DNA of 64,000 nucleotides from Longimicrobium sp. (GCF_035474595.1 NZ_DATIND010000084.1:1-64000); one strand, 5' to 3'. Shown: positions 23,003-31,576, counted from the first letter of the stretch. Notes: generated by a model not told the origin, from the letters alone. Numbers and translations: made by a program.

Positions 23003-23752
23003 ATGGAAGGATTCCAGAACCTGCACCCGTGGGAGCTGAAGGTCGCGGAAGCGCGCGAGGTGCAGCTCGCGCTGCGCGATCGCCTCGTGATGCGGCCGCC
23101 GCCCGGGTTCGCGCCGCGGCTGGTGGCGGGCGCGGACGTGTCGGCGGACCGGTTCAGCCGCGTGGGCTTCGCCGGTGTGGTGAACATCGACCTGGAGACG
23201 ATGGCCACGGTGGAGGAGGCCAGCGCGAAGGTGGATCTCCGCTTCCCCTACGTCCCCGGCTACCTCTCCTTCCGCGAGATCCCGGCGCTCGCCGCCGCGT
23301 GGGAGCGGCTGGAGCATCGGCCCGACGTGGTGGTGTTCGACGCGCACGGCTACGCGCATCCGCGGCGCTTCGGCGTGGCCTGCCACGGCGGCGTGCTGCT
23401 GGACCTGCCGTCGGTAGGCTGCGCCAAGACGATGTTCGTGGGCGAGCACGGCCCGCTGGGCGAGGAGCGCGGCTCCACGGCGGAGATCATCGACAAGGGC
23501 GAGGTGATCGGCGTCGCGCTGCGCACGCGGGACCGCTGCAACCCCGTCTACGTCTCCGTGGGCCACCGGATGGACCTGGAGACCGCCATCGCCCTGATCC
23601 TCCGCCTCACCCGCTTCCGCCAGCCGGAAACCACGCGCCGCGCGCACCAGCTGGTGAACGACGCCCGCCGCGCGCACAAGGCCGCCGTGGCGGAGGCCGA
23701 GGCGCCGGCCACACCCGGGAAGCCGGCCACACCCCGGGAGCCGGGCGAATAA
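23003..23752 (+). CDS. nfi: Endonuclease V (deoxyinosine 3' endonuclease)
   Basis: A 249-residue protein with the three acidic catalytic positions of endonuclease V in their motifs: D45 in VAGADVS, E92 in YLSFREIPAL, and D113 in VVFDAHGYAHPRRFG. PYVPGYLSFREIP is the strongest family signature. The enzyme cuts one phosphodiester beyond deoxyinosine and some mismatches in DNA, beginning repair of deaminated adenine. The start at 23003 (MEGFQNLHPWELKV) was preferred to an ATG at 22910, which lies inside a repeat element. The C-terminus has a Pro/Ala tail of about 20 residues, and the stop codon lies within a double-hairpin repeat (23745-23790). Confidence 0.9.
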   Translation: MEGFQNLHPWELKVAEAREVQLALRDRLVMRPPPGFAPRLVAGADVSADRFSRVGFAGVVNIDLETMATVEEASAKVDLRFPYVPGYLSFREIPALAAAWERLEHRPDVVVFDAHGYAHPRRFGVACHGGVLLDLPSVGCAKTMFVGEHGPLGEERGSTAEIIDKGEVIGVALRTRDRCNPVYVSVGHRMDLETAIALILRLTRFRQPETTRRAHQLVNDARRAHKAAVAEAEAPATPGKPATPREPGE

Positions 23753-23790
23753 ATTCGCGGCAACAACAGCACAAAGTCCCTTCGGGGACT
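23745..23790 (-). repeat. Double-hairpin intergenic element, Y-type copy 2
   Basis: Reverse orientation: second stem GCGAAT-AA-ATTCGC (23745-23758), first stem AGTCCC-TTCG-GGGACT (23775-23790). The TAA stop of the endonuclease V gene (23750-23752) lies inside the second stem. The rest of the gap to 24031 shows no gene. Confidence 0.88.
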
Positions 23791-24031
23791 GCTCCCCGGC
23801 CTGGGTGCGCATCACCAGCGCAGGGGCGAGGGCAGGTCACTCTCGCACCTTCGCACTTCCCCTGTCCCCTCTCCCCCATTTCCTGTTATCCTTGAACCAA
23901 GGCCTCCGCGCCCAATCTCCCCCGGTCTCCATCCACCGCCCCGCCAGGGACGCCGCACCGGTCAGAAACGCGCCACCCGGCTCGTTCCATCGCGGCCCCC
24001 GGAAGCGAACGGCAGCACACGGACGCTTCAG

Positions 24032-24562
24032 TTGTCATCCGGAACGCCTCCCGTGGAAGAGCGCTTGAACGTTACCCAGCTCTTCCTGCAGCACTACGAC
24101 GGGCTGTACAGGTACCTCGTGCGCCTCACCGGCGACGCGGACCTGGCAGCGGACGCCGCCCAGGAGGCGTTCGTCCGGCTCGTCGAGCGTCCGCCGCAGG
24201 ACAGGCACGTGCGCGCATGGCTGTTCGCCGTGGCCACCAACGTGGTCCGCGACACCGCGCGCGCCCGCGTCCGGTGGATGACGCTGCTGACGGGAAGCCC
24301 CGACCGCGCCCCCATGGGCGACGTGGGACCGGGGCCCGACGACGCCGCCGAGAGCGCGGAGCGCCGCAAGGTGGTACGCGCGGCGCTCGACCGGCTGAGT
24401 TGGAAGGAAAGGACCGTGCTCCTGATGAGGGAAGAGGGTTTCGCCCACCACGAGATCGCCGACGCGGTCGGAACCACGACGGGGTCGGTGGGCACCATGA
24501 TCGCACGCGCGCTGAACAAGCTCGCGGGCGAGCTCGCTCCAACCTCGGAGAGCCTGAGATGA
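24032..24562 (+). CDS. ECF sigma factor
   Basis: A 176-residue sigma-70 family protein. Region 2: HYDGLYRYLVRLTGDADLAA DAAQEAFVRLVER, and region 2.4-like RHVRAWLFAVATNVVRDTAR. Region 4: LDRLSWKERTVLLMREEGFA HHEIADAVGTTTGSVGTMIARALN. The first codon could be TTG at 24032 or another codon a few residues later. Its stop overlaps the start of the anti-sigma gene (ATGA), which is the usual layout. It should direct RNA polymerase to an envelope- or stress-related regulon when released. Confidence 0.9.
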   Translation: MSSGTPPVEERLNVTQLFLQHYDGLYRYLVRLTGDADLAADAAQEAFVRLVERPPQDRHVRAWLFAVATNVVRDTARARVRWMTLLTGSPDRAPMGDVGPGPDDAAESAERRKVVRAALDRLSWKERTVLLMREEGFAHHEIADAVGTTTGSVGTMIARALNKLAGELAPTSESLR

Positions 24563-25479
24563 GTCTGTTGACAGGGTCCCGCCACCCCGGTGACGAGGAC
24601 CTGATCCGATACATGGACCACCAGCTGGACCGCGAGGCGCACCGCATCATGGGCGCGCACCTGCGGACCTGTGCCGCGTGCACGGCCCGGCTGGAGGGGT
24701 ACGAGCGCAAGTCCGCCACGGTCAGCGAGTGGCTGCACCTGCTCCCCGCCGCCATGCCCGACGACGGCAAGCGCGCGGTGGCGCTCGCCGCCGTCGACCG
24801 CGCGCGCTTCCGCCGCCGCGGCGTGGCCTCGTTCTCCAGCACGCCCATGCGCGCGGCGGCCGCGGTGGTGCTGTTCCTGGCGGTAACCCTGGCCACCGAG
24901 CCGGGGCGCGCCTTCGTGGCGCACGGCGTGGTGAAGCTCGCGGGCCCCGGCCCGGTGTCCACGCGCCTGGCCGAGTGGCTGGGGCAGGACGAGGTGCTGC
25001 ACGAGCAGCGCACGCTGGCCGCGGCCGACGCGCCTGTGGCGGCGCCCCTCCCGTCGGTAGCGGCCGCGCCGCGGGTGGAAACGCCGTCGGCGCGCCCGGC
25101 CGCACCGGAGCCGCCGCGCCCGCGCATCAAGCCGGGGATGTCGGCGCCGGTCACCTTCACCCCGGCCGGGCCCGACGTCACGCTGGTGTTCAACTCGGTG
25201 CAGGGCGTGGGCGCGGCCACGCTGTGGATCAAGGACGTGCCGCGCGCCAACGGGCAGGTGGTCACCCACTACGCGGGCGAGGGGCTGGTTCCCACGCGCG
25301 ACGGGCTGGAGGTGCGCAACACGGCGCGGTCCAACGGCGACTACATCATCACCATCCCCTCGCGCTTCCGCTTCATCCGGGTGCGCGTGGCCGACAGCCC
25401 GGAGATCCTGATCCGCATCTCCAAGAGCAAGCAGGAATGGATCTGGACCATCAACCTGCAGACGTCCGCACTGCAGTAG
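24559..25479 (+). CDS. Membrane anti-sigma factor with zinc-finger domain
   Basis: A 306-residue protein. The N-terminal HPGDEDLIRYMDHQLDREAH and HLRTCAACTARL form the H-x3-C-x2-C zinc-binding anti-sigma domain that holds the partner sigma. One transmembrane segment follows (around 95-120, AAAVVLFLAVTLA), then a Pro/Ala linker and a beta-rich periplasmic domain (from about 195) that presumably senses the signal. It is translated from the ATG overlapping the sigma gene stop. Followed by an intrinsic terminator and by a tandem-repeat hairpin. Confidence 0.88.
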   Translation: MSLLTGSRHPGDEDLIRYMDHQLDREAHRIMGAHLRTCAACTARLEGYERKSATVSEWLHLLPAAMPDDGKRAVALAAVDRARFRRRGVASFSSTPMRAAAAVVLFLAVTLATEPGRAFVAHGVVKLAGPGPVSTRLAEWLGQDEVLHEQRTLAAADAPVAAPLPSVAAAPRVETPSARPAAPEPPRPRIKPGMSAPVTFTPAGPDVTLVFNSVQGVGAATLWIKDVPRANGQVVTHYAGEGLVPTRDGLEVRNTARSNGDYIITIPSRFRFIRVRVADSPEILIRISKSKQEWIWTINLQTSALQ

Positions 25480-25508
25480 CACGGAACGACCATCAGAGGG
25501 TACGGGCC

Positions 25509-25547
25509 AGCCGCCCGGCGCGACCGCTCCGCGCCGGGCGGCGTTTT
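25509..25547 (+). terminator. Intrinsic terminator of the sigma/anti-sigma operon
   Basis: GCCGCCCGGCGCG pairs with CGCGCCGGGCGGC around a short loop, followed by GTTTTT. Strong and correctly placed 30 nt after the anti-sigma stop. Confidence 0.85.
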
Positions 25548-25551
25548 TCAT

Positions 25552-25654
25552 GCGAAAGTGCGGAAGTGCGTGAGTGCGGAAGTGCGTTGGATCCGCGCGA
25601 ATCTGACGCACTCCCGCACTCCCGCACTCCCGCACTTCCGCACTCACGCACTTC
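25552..25654. repeat. Paired AGTGCGGA / CGCACTCC arrays forming one long hairpin
   Basis: Left array (25552-25586) of GCGGAAGT/GTGAGTGC units, a 20-nt loop, and the complementary right array (25607-25654) of CGCACTCC/CGCACTTC units, ending TTCTTTTCC. It directly follows a normal terminator. The remaining gap to 26013 holds a GGGGGAGAGGGC-type repeat (25866-25925) and no gene. Confidence 0.88.
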
Positions 25655-26013
25655 TTTTCCTGGGCGTGTTTGGCGCCGAGGCGCCAAACCGGGCTGCGCG
25701 CGCGGTAGGCAACGATACGACTGTTGCCAACCGCGCCGGGCCACCGCCGCGCCGGCATCGTGTCGACCCCGCCGGCACCCTCGCGGCGCGGCGCCGTCCC
25801 GGCCCTCCGGGCGCGCATCCCTCACGCAGAGCATGATTTACGCGACGAAGCTCTCCCCCACGCTGAGTTCTCCCCCTCCCCCGCGGAGCGGGCGGAGGGG
25901 GCCGGGGGGAGAGGGCCGCGCCGGGCGAGCACAGGCATTTCCCAACGCACCGAAGCCCTCCCCCGCAACTCGGGGAAGGGCTTCGATCTGATCCCAGGAC
26001 GTGCCGCCGCTGG

Positions 26014-27159
26014 TTACCGCTGCGGCTCGACCTTCAGCTTGTACTCGCCCGAGTTCTCGCCGCTCAGCGCCTTCGCGCGGATGGTGAAGGTGCCGCTGGA
26101 GGGGAGCGTGACCTCGAGCTCCGAGTTGGTGCCCTCGCTGCCGTCGTCGTTGGAGCTGATCTCGTTGAACGCGCCGTTCTGCACCGTACCGACCGAGACG
26201 TAGGTGTCGAACTCCTCGCTCGACATGGTGATCTTCAGCCGCTCGCCCGAGCGCCCCTGGTAGGTCCAGTAGTCGTAGAACGAGCCGTCCTCCGTCACCG
26301 GGTCGTTGTCGTCCAGGGTGCCGGTGACCTCGGTGTTGGGCTCGATGGCGCGCGCGGTGGCGGTGGTCGGCGCCGGCTGGCGCTCGGTCACGGCCAGCGT
26401 GTACGCGCCGGACTCGCCCGCCTTCACCGAGTTGGCGCGGATCACGTACTCGCCGTCCTCGGGAATGGTCACGCGCACGCGCGAGTTGGTGCCGCCCGCG
26501 CCGTCGTCGTCGGTGGTGCTGGACTGGAACTCGCCGTTCTCCATCTTCCCGAAGTGCAGGAAGGTGTCGAACGAGTCGGCCGACATCTCGATCTGCAGCC
26601 GCTGCCCCTTGGTGGCGGTCAGCGTCCAGGTGTCGTACCACGAGTCGTCGTCCAGCAGCGCGTCGGTGTCGGTCAGGCGCCCGCTCACGCTCTGCCCCAC
26701 GCGGATGGGGCGCGGCGCCGCGGTGGTGGGCTCGGGCGCGGCCTCGAGCGCCAGGGTGTAGGCGCCGGTGCCGTCCTCGGAGAGCGACTGCGCCACGAGC
26801 AGGTACGTGCCGTCGTCGGGCACCTCGAAGCGCACGCGGGCGTCGGTCTCGCCGCCGCGGTCGTCGTCGGTCTCCAGCGCGTCGGTGATCCCGCTCACCA
26901 TCCGCGCCACCGTCAGGTACGCGTCGAAGTCCTTGGAGCGCATCGTCGCGACCACGCGCTGCCCCTTTCGCGCGGTGAAGCTGTACACCTGGAAGCGGCC
27001 GCGCTCGCTCATCCTGGGGTCGGCCTGGGCGAGGGTGGCGTTCACCGTCTGCCCTACGCGGATCGTGCGCTGCTGGGCGGTGCCCGCGCGCTGGGCGTGC
27101 GCCGGCATGGCGGCCAGCACCGCGCACGCGGCGGCGGCCACGTACTGCATGCGTCTCAT
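26014..27159 (-). CDS. Exported protein with three pre-peptidase C (PPC) domains
   Basis: A 381-residue protein with a signal peptide (MRRMQYVAAAACAVLAAMPAHAQ). Three homologous beta domains of about 115 residues follow. Each contains a YSFTARKGQ-, WTLTATKGQ- or WTYQGRSGE-type strand, an FDAYLTV/FDTFLHF/FDTYVSV motif, a DDDxGGxTN turn, and an ending like SGxYTLxV. PPC domains often help secretion or substrate binding of exported enzymes, but no enzyme domain is attached here. Start at 27159 was chosen over GTG 27168. No operon partner. Confidence 0.85.
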   Translation of the reverse strand: MRRMQYVAAAACAVLAAMPAHAQRAGTAQQRTIRVGQTVNATLAQADPRMSERGRFQVYSFTARKGQRVVATMRSKDFDAYLTVARMVSGITDALETDDDRGGETDARVRFEVPDDGTYLLVAQSLSEDGTGAYTLALEAAPEPTTAAPRPIRVGQSVSGRLTDTDALLDDDSWYDTWTLTATKGQRLQIEMSADSFDTFLHFGKMENGEFQSSTTDDDGAGGTNSRVRVTIPEDGEYVIRANSVKAGESGAYTLAVTERQPAPTTATARAIEPNTEVTGTLDDNDPVTEDGSFYDYWTYQGRSGERLKITMSSEEFDTYVSVGTVQNGAFNEISSNDDGSEGTNSELEVTLPSSGTFTIRAKALSGENSGEYKLKVEPQR

Positions 27160-27343
27160 GGAGCTCACCGTGTGGGAAAAGGGGTGTGCAAGGAGGGAGA
27201 GGAAGGGAGCCGCCGCATGGGCCGGCTTCGTGTCGTGCCCCTGGTTCCGTACACGGCGCCGCGAACAGTTTCACGCGCCCGGGCCCCGCGGAGCGGAATC
27301 TATCGTTCGCCCTTGAAAAGAAAAGACTTTTGGCGCGGCCCGC

Positions 27344-27967
27344 TCACGCCTCGTCTTCGTAGAGGGCGCGCTCCTCGGCCTGCAGCACCTCGCGCAGCGC
27401 CTCCTCCCAGCTCACGCCCTCGTCGAAGGCCCGCGCCTGCGCGTCGATCCAGATGCCGCGCAGCACCACGTCGAGCATCCCCACCGCCAGCCCCTCGCGC
27501 GTGCGGCGCAGCTCGGCGGCGCGCGTGGCCACGGGCAGGAGCTCGGGGGGGATGTCGGCCTGCGGGGGGAGATACTTCGCGCCAGCGGTTTCCGGCGTGC
27601 GCCCGTCGCCCTTCAGCGGCTCGGCCGGCCTGGCTCCCGGCGCCCACCGCCGCGGGTCGCGCGCGATGCGCAGCGCCAGCGACCCCTCGGCGAACGGCTG
27701 CCACCACTCGATCAGCCCGCCCTCCAGCTCCTTCAGCAGCTTCTCGACCTCCAGCCGCACGGGCCCCTTGTGCCCGTGCGCCGCGCGCCGGCCGCGCTCT
27801 ACCACGAGCAGCAGGTCGGCGCCGGGCTGCTCGTGCGCGAAGGTCTGGATCCAGCGCAGCGCCCGGTCGCGCGCGAACTGCGGCCCCTCGCCGTGCAGGT
27901 CCAGCCGGCGGGTGGGCGGGTAGTGCCGCGCCTCGTACTCGCGCGAAAGCTCGTTCAGCCGTGTCAT
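27344..27967 (-). CDS. Smr-domain protein
   Basis: A 207-residue protein. Residues about 18-100 fit the small MutS-related domain: RLDLHGEGP (the conserved DLHG), then LRWIQTFAHEQPGADLLLVV, a GHKGP loop, and LEVEKLLKEL. Smr domains are nucleases acting on branched DNA or on mRNA in stalled ribosomes. The C-terminal half is a helical extension rich in Glu/Ala, not usual for minimal Smr proteins. Single gene with a long repeat-bearing gap downstream. Confidence 0.75.
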   Translation of the reverse strand: MTRLNELSREYEARHYPPTRRLDLHGEGPQFARDRALRWIQTFAHEQPGADLLLVVERGRRAAHGHKGPVRLEVEKLLKELEGGLIEWWQPFAEGSLALRIARDPRRWAPGARPAEPLKGDGRTPETAGAKYLPPQADIPPELLPVATRAAELRRTREGLAVGMLDVVLRGIWIDAQARAFDEGVSWEEALREVLQAEERALYEDEA

Positions 27968-28097
27968 CGCATCTCCCCCATTCCCTTGAACCTACACGCA
28001 GGGACGGGACCGCGCCCGGCACCAGGCAACAGACAAACTGCGGATCTCACGCGGAGACGCGGAGACGCAGAGAACTCACCGAGGGCCCGAAGCTCGA

Positions 28098-28145
28098 AGT
28101 CCGCGCAGGCGGGCTGCGTGCAGTTGTAGCCGCCACTTCAGTGGC
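28098..28145 (+). repeat. Double-hairpin intergenic element, Y-type copy 3
   Basis: First stem AGTCCGC-GCAG-GCGGGCT (one G-T pair), second stem GCCAC-TTCA-GTGGC: both halves changed relative to GCGAA/TTCGC elsewhere. Preceded by CGGAGACG-type short repeats (28045-28080). Confidence 0.88.
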
Positions 28146-28275
28146 ATCTTTCTCACGCAGGTCCGCTTCATCCCGGCATATCCCGCGGCCTGTCTTGTTG
28201 GATCGGGTCGCGGCGGAACGGGGATTGCTCCTCCGGGGCGTCCTCTCGGAACCGGCGAAACGAAGGAGGATAGCG

Positions 28276-28719
28276 ATGCGAGGCTACGACCGGGGATACG
28301 ACTACGGGCTGCGCGGGTGGCCACAGGCGCGCGGGATGCGCGAGCCGGTGCGGACGCGCTTCGCGGGCGGGCAGGGCGGCTACGGGCGCGACTACGGCGC
28401 CCGCGACGTGGGCGGCCGCGGGGTGGACGACTACGACCGCGGGTACCGCGCCATGCCGTTCCCCAACCGCGTGACCGCGCGCTACAACATGGACTACGTG
28501 CGCGAGCAGCATCCGGGCGAGCGCCCCATCAACTACGTGCCGTACGGCGGCGACCGCATCGGCCGCGTGGGCGACATGCGCCAGTACCACGCCCCGTACC
28601 AGACCGTCGGCGGCACGCGCACCATGCGCGGCGGCTGGCCCATGGACTGGGAGCGCCACCACGACCGCTACGACTGGGGCTTCCCCAACTACCGCGCCGA
28701 CTACGGGCGCTGGTTCTGA
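28276..28719 (+). CDS. Gly/Tyr/Arg-rich low-complexity protein
   Basis: A 147-residue protein with a strong AAGGAGGA ribosome site. It is rich in RGYDxGY, GYGRDYG and RYDWGFPNYRADYGRWF motifs, with almost no hydrophobic core. No signal peptide. Tyr and Arg spaced by Gly is the composition of proteins that form fibres or condensates, or bind nucleic acid non-specifically; this is inference only. Not recognised as any family. Stands alone between repeats. Confidence 0.7.
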   Translation: MRGYDRGYDYGLRGWPQARGMREPVRTRFAGGQGGYGRDYGARDVGGRGVDDYDRGYRAMPFPNRVTARYNMDYVREQHPGERPINYVPYGGDRIGRVGDMRQYHAPYQTVGGTRTMRGGWPMDWERHHDRYDWGFPNYRADYGRWF

Positions 28720-28793
28720 GTCGAGCACCGCGCTTCGCGCGACCACGATGGGATGAAAGGGAGGCCGGAGCCGGTGCCCGGCGCCGGGCCAAC

Positions 28794-28846
28794 AGCCTCG
28801 CGCAGTTTGCGAGGCTTCCCGTAGTTGTTGCTGCGGCTTCAGCCGC
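28794..28846 (+). repeat. Double-hairpin intergenic element, X-type copy 4
   Basis: First stem AGCCTCGC/GCGAGGCT (28794-28801 and 28809-28816); second stem GCGGC-TTCA-GCCGC (28833-28846), a full compensatory pair relative to GCGAC/GTCGC. Confidence 0.88.
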
Positions 28847-28963
28847 CGGTGAGGGGGGACAAGGCCGCGAACTTTCCCCTCTCCCGCCGCGCTGAATGGA
28901 GAAACGGCGAGCCGGGCGACGGAATCTTCCGCCGCCCGGCTCGTCTCCATCCCCCCATCTCCC

Positions 28964-29128
28964 CTACTTCCGCCGGGTGAAGTGCAGCCCGCTGATGTCC
29001 GACTTCTCGCGCCCGCTCATCTTGCGGTAGAAGGCCCATCCCGCCACCACGAGCAGCACCGCGAGAACGGCCAGAACGGCGATCTCCGCGGATGACGTTC
29101 CGGCTCCGTCGATCTTGGCGAAATCCAT
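28964..29128 (-). CDS. Small single-span membrane protein
   Basis: A 54-residue protein with one transmembrane helix (AEIAVLAVLAVLLVVAGWAF) and a basic C-terminus ending HFTRRK. A GGGAGG ribosome site precedes the ATG at 29128. No recognised family. Lies just downstream of the HNH gene on the same strand, so it may be co-transcribed. Confidence 0.6.
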   Translation of the reverse strand: MDFAKIDGAGTSSAEIAVLAVLAVLLVVAGWAFYRKMSGREKSDISGLHFTRRK

Positions 29129-29194
29129 CCTGCCTCCCGTTCTGGGGAACCCGCGGCGCGCCGGCTGGCTGCCGGCGCGCATCTCCTCACCACC

Positions 29195-30076
29195 TCACGC
29201 CGCCCGCCCGCGCCGCCCGGTTACGCCCCGGCCGCCGCGCTGGTCCACGCGCGTGCGCCGGCGGCGGCGGCGCTGCCGCTTCCACCCGTCCAGCGACAGC
29301 ACGCCGTCCATCTCCACCACGTCCTCGCCGGACTCGTCATCTGCGTCGTCCGCGGCGCGCGCCCACTCGCGGCGCTCGGCGCTGCGGGCACGGGCGGCGT
29401 GGGCGGCCCGCTCGCGCTCGCGGTCCAACTCCTCCAGCACCCGCTCGGCGGGAACGTCCCAGGCCAGCGACAGGGTGCCCAGCAGCGTGGCCATCGCCCG
29501 CGCCATGTGGGCGTCCAGCCGCGGCGGGGCGGGCGAGCGGACCACGCCGGGAAGAAGGCAGCTGGGCCCGTCGGCCGTGGCGCTGCGGTCGCGGCCGCGC
29601 TCCAGCCGCATCCCCACGGCGGTGACGATGCGGCGCGCGGCGTAGCGGCGGCGATGGAGCCGGCGCCCCGCGCAGAGGTGGCGCAGGCGCTCGCGCCACG
29701 CGGGGCCGGCCGCGCTCGCGCTGTCGGCCAGCAGCCACAGCGCCGCGTACAGCTCGGCGAACACGCGCAGGTCGATCTGGCTGACGGTTTCGGGCGGGAG
29801 GGTGCCCAGGTATTCCAGAAAGGCGGAGATCCGGCGGGGCCGGTCGAGCAGGAAGAGAACGATTTCGCGGGAGCCGCGCCGGTGGTTGCACCGGGCACAG
29901 GCCGGAACGATGATGCGGAGGTCTTTTCTTCGGCCCCCCCGTGCCCGCGGGATCACGTGCTCGCGGGTGAGGGGGCGGTCCGGGGCGGCGGGCGCCCGGC
30001 AGTAGACGCAGCTGCCGTTTCGGATGCGCTCCTCCAGGTCGCGCTGGAGTGCGCCGCTGTGGTGCTTTCGCCTCAC
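29195..30076 (-). CDS. HNH endonuclease-domain protein
   Basis: A 293-residue protein. An HNH domain spans about 20-70: CVYCRAP, LTREHVIPRARGGRRKDLRI and CARCNHRRGSRE, with the two CxxC pairs and the EHVIPRARGG His. The C-terminal 200 residues are helical and basic and unassigned; the last 40 contain RQRRRRRRTR. A GTG start at 30076 with an upstream GGGAG was chosen. It could be a DNA nickase or a homing-type nuclease. The gap 30077-30454 contains a short GTACGGGA array and nothing else recognised. Confidence 0.75.
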   Translation of the reverse strand: MRRKHHSGALQRDLEERIRNGSCVYCRAPAAPDRPLTREHVIPRARGGRRKDLRIIVPACARCNHRRGSREIVLFLLDRPRRISAFLEYLGTLPPETVSQIDLRVFAELYAALWLLADSASAAGPAWRERLRHLCAGRRLHRRRYAARRIVTAVGMRLERGRDRSATADGPSCLLPGVVRSPAPPRLDAHMARAMATLLGTLSLAWDVPAERVLEELDRERERAAHAARARSAERREWARAADDADDESGEDVVEMDGVLSLDGWKRQRRRRRRTRVDQRGGRGVTGRRGRAA

Positions 30077-30387
30077 GTACACTCCCGGTGAGGGTCCGGC
30101 GGGGCCCTGCGGCTCCCGCCTCCGCGCCCCCGCCGCGGCGCGCGGGCGGGGGACTGCCACAAAAAGCCAGATCGGTGCCAAGCGAACAGCAGGCCCGTCA
30201 CTCTACTCGTGACGGCCCGGAATCGGTCCTCGCTCGTGATGGGTCAGGGAAAGCAGCGCAGGTCTCGGGACAGGTGCCGCCGATGCGCCGGGTGGGGGAT
30301 CCCGGCAGGGCGAAGGGCGAAGATGATGTGGAGAGCCGCCCCTCGCATCGCAATATGTAGGGCACCCGTTGCGCGCGCCAGAGTCTT

Positions 30388-30426
30388 GAACGGAAGTGCG
30401 AAAGTACGGAGAGTACGGGAGTACGA
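30388..30426 (-). repeat. AGTGCGA/AGTACGGGA degenerate tandem array
   Basis: Units GGAAGTGCG, AAAGTACGG, AGAGTACGG, GAGTACGAG. It lies 28 nt past the stop of the minus-strand membrane protein (30455). Confidence 0.65.
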
Positions 30427-30454
30427 GGCACCGGTGCGGGGCGGCCGGGACTCG

Positions 30455-31429
30455 CTACGAAAGTCCGGCAGGGCTGGTGCCGGCTGGCGGAACGGAGCCT
30501 TGGGACCGCCTCAGCAGGCCGATCGCCACGAAGTAGCCGATGATGGGCGACGCGCCCTGGCCCAGCACCGGAACGGGAAAGTGGGCGAATGCCGGGGCCA
30601 GGATCGTCACGGCCACGTACGTGCCGATCGCGAGGGCCATACGACCGTCGCCCCGGCCCCGGGCCGCGAAGAAGGGGACCGGGAGCAACAGCAGCGATGC
30701 CACCGCCGCGGCGCCCCAGCCGGTCCCCTGCTCCATCGCCAGCCCCACGATCCCCTCCACGTGGGGAACCGGCGCGAGCGGGTCCTTCCGCAGCCACGAC
30801 AGGCCCGCCAGCACGAGCAGCGGAACGATGCGGAGCCACGCGTGCTTTTCCGCGCGGTTCCGCGGCAGGAGCAGGACGACGGCCCCGGCGGCGAAGGCCG
30901 TCGCCTGTGCGGCGTCCGGCTGAAGCGCGAGCAGGAGCGCCGTGGCGATGGCGAGCAGCGTGGCAACGTGCCTGCGCCCGGCGCGCTCCAGCCCCGCGAG
31001 CGTGCACAGCACCACCGGCAGCACGAGCGCGCCCGCGTGGACGCGGACGGGACCGAGCCTCAACCACCGGTGAATATCCTGCATCCCCGGATCGAGCCAG
31101 GTGGCGGCCAGGAAACCCAGTGCCAGCATCCCGGCGGCAACGAGCCCGGCTTCGCCGCGGCGAGATGAGCGGGGTCGGGCCAGGGCGAAGCACAGCAGGA
31201 TGCCGATCGCGCACGCGGCGAGGTTCTGGCCCCACGCCATCGCGGGTACGCCCGATGCGCGCATGACCAGGATGCCCACCGCCAGCGCCGGGAGCGCAAA
31301 GAGCATGTCCAGGAGCAGCGGGCGGCGTGCGGCCGGCCGGTCGAGGGGAGGAGCGTGTGGATCGTGATCGTTCACCACGGGGTCGGGCCGTGCGGAGGTG
31401 GGTAGCGATGGAGGATTTTCACGCCGCAT
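30455..31429 (-). CDS. Multi-spanning membrane protein with a FtsW/RodA-like segment
   Basis: A 324-residue protein with about nine hydrophobic segments. A short stretch, HRWLRLGPVRVHAGALVLPV then LLLALQPDAAQATAFAAGAV, resembles the central part of FtsW/RodA/SpoVE glycosyltransferases (GxxxQPSE and LQPDxG regions). The key QPSE-type residues and the typical length are missing, so I do not call it a glycosyltransferase. Start at 31429 is tentative; the frame opens further upstream and GTGs at 31375-31378 are alternatives. It is divergent from rph. Confidence 0.62.
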   Translation of the reverse strand: MRRENPPSLPTSARPDPVVNDHDPHAPPLDRPAARRPLLLDMLFALPALAVGILVMRASGVPAMAWGQNLAACAIGILLCFALARPRSSRRGEAGLVAAGMLALGFLAATWLDPGMQDIHRWLRLGPVRVHAGALVLPVVLCTLAGLERAGRRHVATLLAIATALLLALQPDAAQATAFAAGAVVLLLPRNRAEKHAWLRIVPLLVLAGLSWLRKDPLAPVPHVEGIVGLAMEQGTGWGAAAVASLLLLPVPFFAARGRGDGRMALAIGTYVAVTILAPAFAHFPVPVLGQGASPIIGYFVAIGLLRRSQGSVPPAGTSPAGLS

Positions 31430-31536
31430 GAAACGCGGACGACCGCGGCACGATTTCCCGTGCGGCGGTCGTTTTCCGTCCACCGTGGACGAAGGAGATG
31501 AGGCTACCACCCTCGCCACAATCAGCATATAGCACG

Positions 31537-31560
31537 GGGGGAGACTTGCGGCAAGGCCCC
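31537..31560 (+). promoter_or_regulatory. Element resembling the rifamycin-associated element (RAE)
   Basis: GGGGAGACTTGCGGCAAGGCCCC contains the CTTGCGGCAAG palindrome (31545-31555) with G-rich and C-rich flanks. This closely matches my recollection of the RAE consensus found upstream of rifamycin-inactivation genes in actinomycetes. It lies about 75 nt before the rph start. Confidence 0.7.
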
Positions 31561-31576
31561 GGTCGCCCTGTAGAGT
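31546..31576 (+). promoter_or_regulatory. Putative rph promoter overlapping the RAE
   Basis: TTGCGG (31546-31551), a 19-nt spacer, then TAGAGT (31571-31576). The -35 hexamer lies inside the CTTGCGGCAAG palindrome, so a factor at the RAE would act directly on polymerase binding. Confidence 0.5.

Noticed and set aside
30455-31429. FtsW/RodA glycosyltransferase
   Set aside because: Only a short stretch is similar; length and the key QPSE-type residues do not fit.
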